This document shows positions 59,012-64,000 of a stretch of 64,000 bases of DNA, piece by piece. The DNA is from Candidatus Heimdallarchaeota archaeon (lineage in GTDB: Archaea; Asgardarchaeota; Heimdallarchaeia; Hodarchaeales; Hodarchaeaceae): contig RDOB01000005.1 in NCBI GenBank assembly GCA_011364965.1, forward strand, positions 147,210 to 211,209, read 5' to 3'. Numbering within the stretch: position 1 is the stretch's first letter; each line of letters begins with the position of its first letter. A program made the position numbers and the translations under genes. The notes under the pieces were generated by a model, which was not told the DNA's origin, made no database searches, and saw nothing but the letters and a program-made list of their open reading frames with translations.

Positions 59012-60910
59012 CTACGTTTTTCGATGTCTAAATCCTACAATAAATAGAATCAGATAGATAACTACTGTTGAGGTCGCTAATCCAGGTACCGAAGTATTTG
59101 TTCCCCCTCGATTATCCTGGATATAGATGGATTCTAGTTCTAGAAGATTCAGTGGATATAAATATCCGCTGGATAATTCCAAGGATAAAACCAAGGGTTT
59201 TTTAGCTAAGAGAATACTGGATGTACTAGGTATGGTAGTATTACTCCAAATCCAAACCAAAACATCTTCTCCACCAGTTAATGTAATACGGAAGGGAACT
59301 TTTGCAGGATAAACTGATACTCCAGATTGTTTTACTGTAATCGATAAATTATATCCCGCTGCTGTAGTATCTTCTAGTTGCGTAGAAACAAGCTCCACTC
59401 TTGGAATAAATCCCTCATTAAACCATGGTAAAAACCAATCGATATTTTGAAAATAATTAAAACACTCAATGAGATTCATGAAGGTAGCAATCTGGAAACT
59501 ATATTGCGAATAAAATCGTCTCAGACCATTGAAGAAATACTCATCGCCTATGTAAGTACGAAGCAAATGGAGTACAGATGGGGCTTTATGATATGCTGCC
59601 TCCCAATAGTAGTTCGGATTCAAGTTGTTTTCGAGAATATAGTTGATCGACCTGTTTATGATTAATCCCTCTGGAAATTGCGATTCATTACTCGTATTAG
59701 CCGTTCGCCAGAGATGTTCCTCAAAGAACCCAGTCCAACCATATCGTTCTTCAGAATAGTACCAATGATTATAGCAGACTATTCCTTCATCAAGAAAACC
59801 TTCATCAATTTGATCATTTCCTACAACAGCATAAAACCATTGATGAGCAATTTCATGCGCTATGGTAGTTTCAAACCAAACGTTACCAGTTTCAATATAG
59901 ATCAATCCTGGCCATTCCATTCCATTGTAAAAACCAAAAGTCGTAGCAACTGCAAATGAAGAATAAGGATATGAACCATACAAATTGGTATATAATTCCA
60001 ACGAGTACATCGTAACATCCAGAGCAAAGGAGCTCCAATTTCCCGCGTCACGAGGTAGGTAGTAGATATTAATTAGGATCGAATTAAAAACACCATTTTC
60101 GGTGATATAATCAGGACTAATCGCGAAACTAAAGTCCCGCGCGTTAAGTAATTGATATTGGTATTCAATTTGGTTATCAAATTCTGGTCCTTGCCCCACT
60201 AACATACCTGAAGAAGCAACAATAAATGTTGATGGGACGGTCAAGTTTACAAAATAATTTGCTACATCAGAGTAAAATGGATCACCAATAAAATACTGGG
60301 GTTCTAGATTCCATCCATCATCATCGAAGACAGCTAATATTGGATAATAGTTGCAGAGGGCATAAACTAACCCGTTAGTCGGATCATCTTTATAACATAG
60401 CCGGAAAGACTCGTTATTTGTAATTGCAGTTTCAAATTCCATCCTTAGGGAAAAAGTTTCAGCAGGAAGCAGAGGGTAAGGAAGAGTGAGATTTAGTAAT
60501 TGATCGCTAATAGAATAGTCTAAATCCTGTAATTGATCTTTTGTTTTCACTGTATTAATAAGTAAGCATCCAGGGACTGCTTCATTTATAGCTGCGTTTG
60601 GGTAAAGATGAAAATAAAGTCTGTTGATGTTGATATTTTCATTATTAACATAATCTAAAATTAATGTCCCAGTAAGATAATGAATACTTGAATTTAAAAC
60701 TAAATCAAGTATATAATTTGTAAGATTATCAGAAAAGGTTGGAGTTTCAAGAACATCTGTAGTCTTAGTAGAATTGGTAATTTTATCAATCTTGGGTTGT
60801 ATGTTCCCATATTTGTTAAATACACTCGTTGAGGATGTAAATATAGGCGCATTAAATGTTAATGGTAAAATTATCAGGACAATGAATATTAAATGATGTG
60901 TAAATTTCAT
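59012..60910 (-). CDS. M1-family zinc metallopeptidase, membrane-anchored
   Basis: A 632-residue secreted peptidase. The signal peptide HLIFIVLIILPLTFNAPIF is followed by an N-terminal beta domain, then GMEW (330-333, variant of GxMEN), HEIAH (352-356), and the third zinc ligand Glu375 in FLDEG. Gluzincin spacing HExxH-x18-E is exact. The C-terminus is SVPGLATSTVVIYLILFIVG with basic RHRKT, an anchor or sorting tail like that of OppA. It would cleave peptides outside the cell. Start ATG 60910. Confidence 0.88.
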   Translation of the reverse strand: MKFTHHLIFIVLIILPLTFNAPIFTSSTSVFNKYGNIQPKIDKITNSTKTTDVLETPTFSDNLTNYILDLVLNSSIHYLTGTLILDYVNNENININRLYFHLYPNAAINEAVPGCLLINTVKTKDQLQDLDYSISDQLLNLTLPYPLLPAETFSLRMEFETAITNNESFRLCYKDDPTNGLVYALCNYYPILAVFDDDGWNLEPQYFIGDPFYSDVANYFVNLTVPSTFIVASSGMLVGQGPEFDNQIEYQYQLLNARDFSFAISPDYITENGVFNSILINIYYLPRDAGNWSSFALDVTMYSLELYTNLYGSYPYSSFAVATTFGFYNGMEWPGLIYIETGNVWFETTIAHEIAHQWFYAVVGNDQIDEGFLDEGIVCYNHWYYSEERYGWTGFFEEHLWRTANTSNESQFPEGLIINRSINYILENNLNPNYYWEAAYHKAPSVLHLLRTYIGDEYFFNGLRRFYSQYSFQIATFMNLIECFNYFQNIDWFLPWFNEGFIPRVELVSTQLEDTTAAGYNLSITVKQSGVSVYPAKVPFRITLTGGEDVLVWIWSNTTIPSTSSILLAKKPLVLSLELSSGYLYPLNLLELESIYIQDNRGGTNTSVPGLATSTVVIYLILFIVGFRHRKT

Positions 60911-61012
60911 ATGAGAATCACTTAATCAAAACGTGTATTTAAATCAAAAACGGATAGCGTGTTGCTTGGCTATTCTTTGATTTATAATTTTATATCAGGG
61001 AAAATAAAAAAG

Positions 61013-61426
61013 CTACGAATAATGCAGAGAGAACAAGTTTCTATAAGTCAAATTTTTACCTTTTGACTTGAGGTCAACTAATACCGACAATACTATAGTC
61101 TGCATGGATTGATCACAATCAATCCATATTTTATTACACTTTTTTTCCCAAACTGAATCTGGAATACTATTAATATACTCTACAATTCAGTCAAGTCCCC
61201 AGTATTGTTTTTCTGGCTGATAATTTTGAATATTTAGTTGATATAGAGTCCACAAGGTCGTTTTATTTGAACTTATGAGACAAATAATGCTTCTAGATCC
61301 CGAAAGACCGTACTTAAACCATATACTTTCAAGTAAATCGAATTCAATTGGCACTCCAAGACTATCACCTAAAGCTAAACCAAAGTAACACCCTTGGATC
61401 CTTTTCTTGTTAATAATAGTTTTCAC
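61013..61426 (-). pseudogene. Decayed ADP-ribosylglycohydrolase-like gene with in-frame TGA
   Basis: The first 79 codons (from ATG 61426) contain RIQGCYFGLALGDSLGVPIE, the ADP-ribosylglycohydrolase N-terminal hallmark, then FKYGLSGSR. A TGA lies at 61187-61189, after QYWGLD, and the same frame continues 57 codons (IVEYINSIPDSVWEKKC, IDCDQSMQTIVLSVLVDLKS) to TAG. The metal-binding TDDTxM is replaced by a weak DCDQSM. Family members are about 250-300 residues, so this is truncated and inactive. Confidence 0.5.
61104..61127. repeat. Perfect inverted repeat
   Basis: ATGGATTGAT, a 4-base spacer CACA, and ATCAATCCAT. It lies inside the decayed ADP-ribosylglycohydrolase frame and is followed by T-rich sequence on the plus strand. 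It could be a hairpin terminator or an operator. A related sequence (GTCTGCATAGATTGATCA) occurs near 62490. Confidence 0.6.
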
Positions 61427-61463
61427 TTTTGAGAAGAATTGAAATTAATAGTCAATTTTTCTC

Positions 61464-61688
61464 TCATTTCTTTCGATCGACTTTCTTTCTTAATTCCCGG
61501 ATACAAAAGTAGTTATACCCATTTAAAACCATTAGAATAATTAAAAGTATTGACATCACAGTCATTGGAGACGGCGCTATTCCACCAGCTAATATACCCA
61601 AGATAAGTCCCATTATAATAAATATGATGATCGTTAAACCTAAGCTCTTTAACCAATTAATAATTGACTCAATATCACTCTCTTTCAT
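61464..61688 (-). CDS. Small two-helix membrane protein
   Basis: 74 residues from ATG 61688. Acidic N-terminus (KESDIESIINWLKSLG), then two helices (LTIIIFIIMGLILGILAGG and MTVMSILLIILMVLNGYNYF) and a basic tail (RELRKKVDRKK). Looks intact. No family recognised. Confidence 0.5.
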   Translation of the reverse strand: MKESDIESIINWLKSLGLTIIIFIIMGLILGILAGGIAPSPMTVMSILLIILMVLNGYNYFCIRELRKKVDRKK

Positions 61689-61729
61689 ATTTTGCCCTCA
61701 GATTATTCTCAATTTTCGTTTTAAATTCT

Positions 61730-61963
61730 TCATAATCTATTAAAAGAATTTCTAGTAAACTTTGTCATCATCCCTCGATAAGTTAATTGGTAGCTATCTA
61801 TAATATTCGTAGGGAAAGAAGTCATCAAGAGCCACTTGACGACAGTTGCAGAAAATTTGTCAATAGGGTACCATACGGTGACAGTTGAGGTGAAAGTGAG
61901 CAGTGGAACAGGACAGTTTAACAATCCCTCCTTATTGATATTCCAAATATAATAAGGATCCAT
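61730..61963 (-). other. Coding-like fragment of unknown function
   Basis: 77 codons with protein-like composition (CPVPLLTFTSTVTVWYPIDK; VVKWLLMTSFPTNIIDSYQL). The frame is open upstream of the first Met with no better start, and it ends in TGA. It may be a remnant of a larger gene. No family recognised. Confidence 0.3.
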
Positions 61964-62892
61964 TTTAATAATGGAAAGAATGAAAGGGTTAGATTGAGGG
62001 GTTTTATAGCACGTAGTGAATTATCTAAATCATTTATAAATATATCGATTATACTCCACATAAATTCGGAATTTATGAAGAATATACTCTACCTATATAA
62101 GGAGGAAGATCTTGAAGAAGCCAAATCACGCTAATTCATACATAAAAAAGAAGTGGTAACTGATAACATGCTGTCTAATTCTACTTCAATAGGTAAAAGA
62201 CAGGCAAATTTCTATTGTGATCAAACGAATATAGGAAGATTTACTCAAAAAAAATTAGCAAACTAATATCGTTTGCATTCACCCACCATTTAAACAGGAA
62301 ATTATAAGCATTTCAATAGCCATAACTTAAATACTCTACCAAAAAAAAATTATAAGTTTTGATGAGATGTTATACTAAATTAATGCTAACTGAGAAGGGA
62401 AAGCAAAAATCACCTATTTTTTCTTTCCTTAGGACTATATCATCTACTCTGGATGGCAAATAACGGTGAAAAGATTATGCAGCAGATTGTGTCTGCATAG
62501 ATTGATCAAAATTGGGGTGTTTTCGTTCAACTAAAGGAATGAGGAGAGGATGTGCGTGTTGTATACTTTCTCTCTAAATCATACTCAGATAATAAATCCA
62601 GATTGAAGTAAAGGATTCCATCAGAATCCAAGAATTCACTCTAGAAACTCTAAGGTGTAATTACCTCAATCTTTCCCTCTGGATTTCCAACACGAATTTT
62701 CTGATCTGAAATATCATCAATCTGGTTCCATCTACCAACCTTAACACATGAATAATCTTAAAAAGTTTAGAATCAAGAGCTATGGAGGTGAGTTGTATAA
62801 TGTAGATCAGATACATTGAGGGTTCCACCGTTTGAAATTGTGCCTTTTTTTCGAAAAACATTATTCAGCTCATCTTGGAAGTGGTGAAATAG
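61964..62892. other. Gene-poor region
   Basis: 929 AT-rich bases. Only short chance frames were seen. No RNA gene, repeat array or mobile element recognised. Together with the decayed genes on both sides it looks like a neutral or degrading stretch. Confidence 0.4.
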
Positions 62893-63487
62893 ATGAAAAA
62901 GCAGAAAATTAAATTAAAAATTTTCATTTTACTAATCTCTCTATTGATAATCCAGGGCTTTTCCATAAATTCTGTAGCTGCAGCAACATATAGTGAAATC
63001 CTCTCTCCAGTGGATGAGTGGATGTGGTACACAGACCATACACCATTTGGTAAAGTCGCATGGTATAGTATTGATGATCTATATATGAAAGCATGGCCAT
63101 ATTTATGGTTCTTTGATGGATGGGCAAAAGCTGTGTGGGATACTTGGTACGGAGGAACTGATCCTGAATATGCTGATTATTTCACTCCGATAAAAAGTCT
63201 TTCCGAAGCAGAACTTCGTATCACTTATACCATTAAAGGAATATATAAAGATAGCGGGCCAGATAGATTCTATTTCTATTATGCCTTGTATTGGGTCAAC
63301 TTTTACAGGAACGACCTACTATCATACTTTTACTACCGGTGCACTTCAAAAGGATCAGCACTATTATCTTAGATGCGAAATTTTTCTGAAAGGAGCAGAA
63401 AATACACAAGACTTCTATGATGGCCCAAATGGACCAATTGCGCTTCAAGAGGCTCAATTAAAAGAATATCCTTGGTGGTATCCGTAG
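62893..63487 (+). CDS. Secreted protein of unknown function, frameshifted
   Basis: The first frame from ATG 62893 has a clear signal peptide (FILLISLLIIQGFSINSVAA) and a Trp/Tyr-rich mature part (DEWMWYTDHTPFGKVAWYSI). It leaves register near 63280, where a second frame (63281-63487) continues GSTFTGTTYYHTFTTGALQK to TAG at 63485-63487. One inserted or missing base near the TATTATGCCTTG stretch joins them into about 198 residues. No family recognised. Confidence 0.6.
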
Positions 63488-63655
63488 ATTAAATCCAAAT
63501 CGCGAGGTACATTATTAGATATCCAAGCTAATCAATATCAAGGGATATAAGTTCTGATTAGCAACCTTAATTCATTGTTTTGATTCCTCCCCTCTTTCTT
63601 TTTTTCATCTAATTAATTGAGAATATCAGGCGTATCCTGAAAAAAGGAGGAGAAT

Positions 63656-64000
63656 TCAAGGAGTGAGTCTCCATGTTGCTGAATACTCAAACAAATACCC
63701 CGAATATTCAAGGGAATAACCGATGTGCATTTGGCTTAGAAGGCCAGTATCCATATAGATGAACGATAGCCCACAGATAATGGTTAGATTGTCAGGAGTC
63801 GTTAACTTATCGTTTGAATAGATAATAAAGGGGGAGGTAGAGAAAGAAGCTATTTCAAGGGGCATATTCAGAATCAACGAAGTACTGGTGTTAAACACGG
63901 GTACCACCGAAAGCTATTCGAAGAAATAGAGAAAAAGCGGGGAAGTCTGACTTAATGAAAGATTGGTGATCTTAATGGGAGGAGTAAAGCTTGCAAGATT
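63656..64000 (-). other. Possible fragment of a secreted protein at the window end
   Basis: A frame of about 83 codons from GTG 63907 reads like an extracellular beta-rich protein with sequons (FNTSTSLILNMPLEIASFST). The same frame is open further upstream to the window edge except for a TAG at 63914-63916. It may be a real short gene, the end of an interrupted gene, or chance. Confidence 0.3.

Overview
The window reads as an AT-rich archaeal chromosome, most likely from an Asgard-type archaeon. Evidence for archaea: an archaemetzincin, a UbiA-type prenyltransferase like the ether-lipid enzyme, a PPOX/F420-type flavoprotein, TrmO, DUF998 membrane proteins, TATA-like boxes, frequent TTG/GTG starts and many 4-bp ATGA gene overlaps. 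Evidence for Asgard: a Rab-like small GTPase with partly degenerate nucleotide motifs (47267-47863), many zinc-ribbon tails, and secreted proteins ending in a PGF/PGL-hydrophobic-basic tail. Lineage is inferred from gene content only. I recognised no rRNA, tRNA, CRISPR array, insertion sequence or origin.

Layout. 1-6.4 kb: a membrane protein cut by the window edge, a SAM methyltransferase, a DinB-like protein and an FtsX permease/ATPase exporter. 6.6-9.8 kb: a chemoreceptor with an extracytoplasmic Cache sensor, a PPOX-like protein and a GNAT. 10-20 kb: a broken PAP2 phosphatase gene, alpha/beta hydrolases, an orphan histidine kinase, a winged-helix regulator, an ICMT-like methyltransferase interrupted by TGA, trmO with a GNAT, and an MDR oxidoreductase. 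19.6-25 kb: an MFS transporter, membrane proteins, a zinc-ribbon gene interrupted by TGA, and a three-gene unit containing a degenerate kinase-like protein, divergent from a two-HTH regulator. 26.5-32 kb: a sensor-less chemoreceptor directly behind a terpene-cyclase-like protein, archaemetzincin, and two more ICMT-like genes (one with an in-frame TGA). 32-38.5 kb: a complete Opp/Dpp peptide importer whose second ATPase carries a two-helix membrane insertion. 39-50.4 kb: a transglutaminase-like protein, LVIVD propeller, flavodoxin, M42 peptidase, the small GTPase and a TPR/zinc-ribbon protein. 50.8-60.9 kb: aminoacyl-tRNA deacylase, UbiA prenyltransferase, sirtuin remnant, a NapH-like iron-sulfur protein and an M1 peptidase. 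61-64 kb is gene-poor with small or broken genes.

How it works together. The extracellular or membrane M1 peptidase, the cytosolic M42 aminopeptidase and the Opp importer would support peptide scavenging. The UbiA enzyme and the terpene-cyclase-like protein suggest isoprenoid chemistry. Sensing is represented by two chemoreceptors and an orphan kinase, with no CheA, CheW, CheY or response regulator in view.

Main oddity. Several genes are interrupted by a single in-frame TGA. In two ICMT-like genes the TGA falls where the family has a conserved tryptophan, and the reading frame resumes cleanly afterwards. TGA is also the apparent terminator of roughly twenty other genes here. Leaky or ambiguous UGA decoding, recurrent pseudogenisation and sequence error all remain possible. 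Several other genes carry single frameshifts, one at a nine-base A run, so sequence quality needs checking first.
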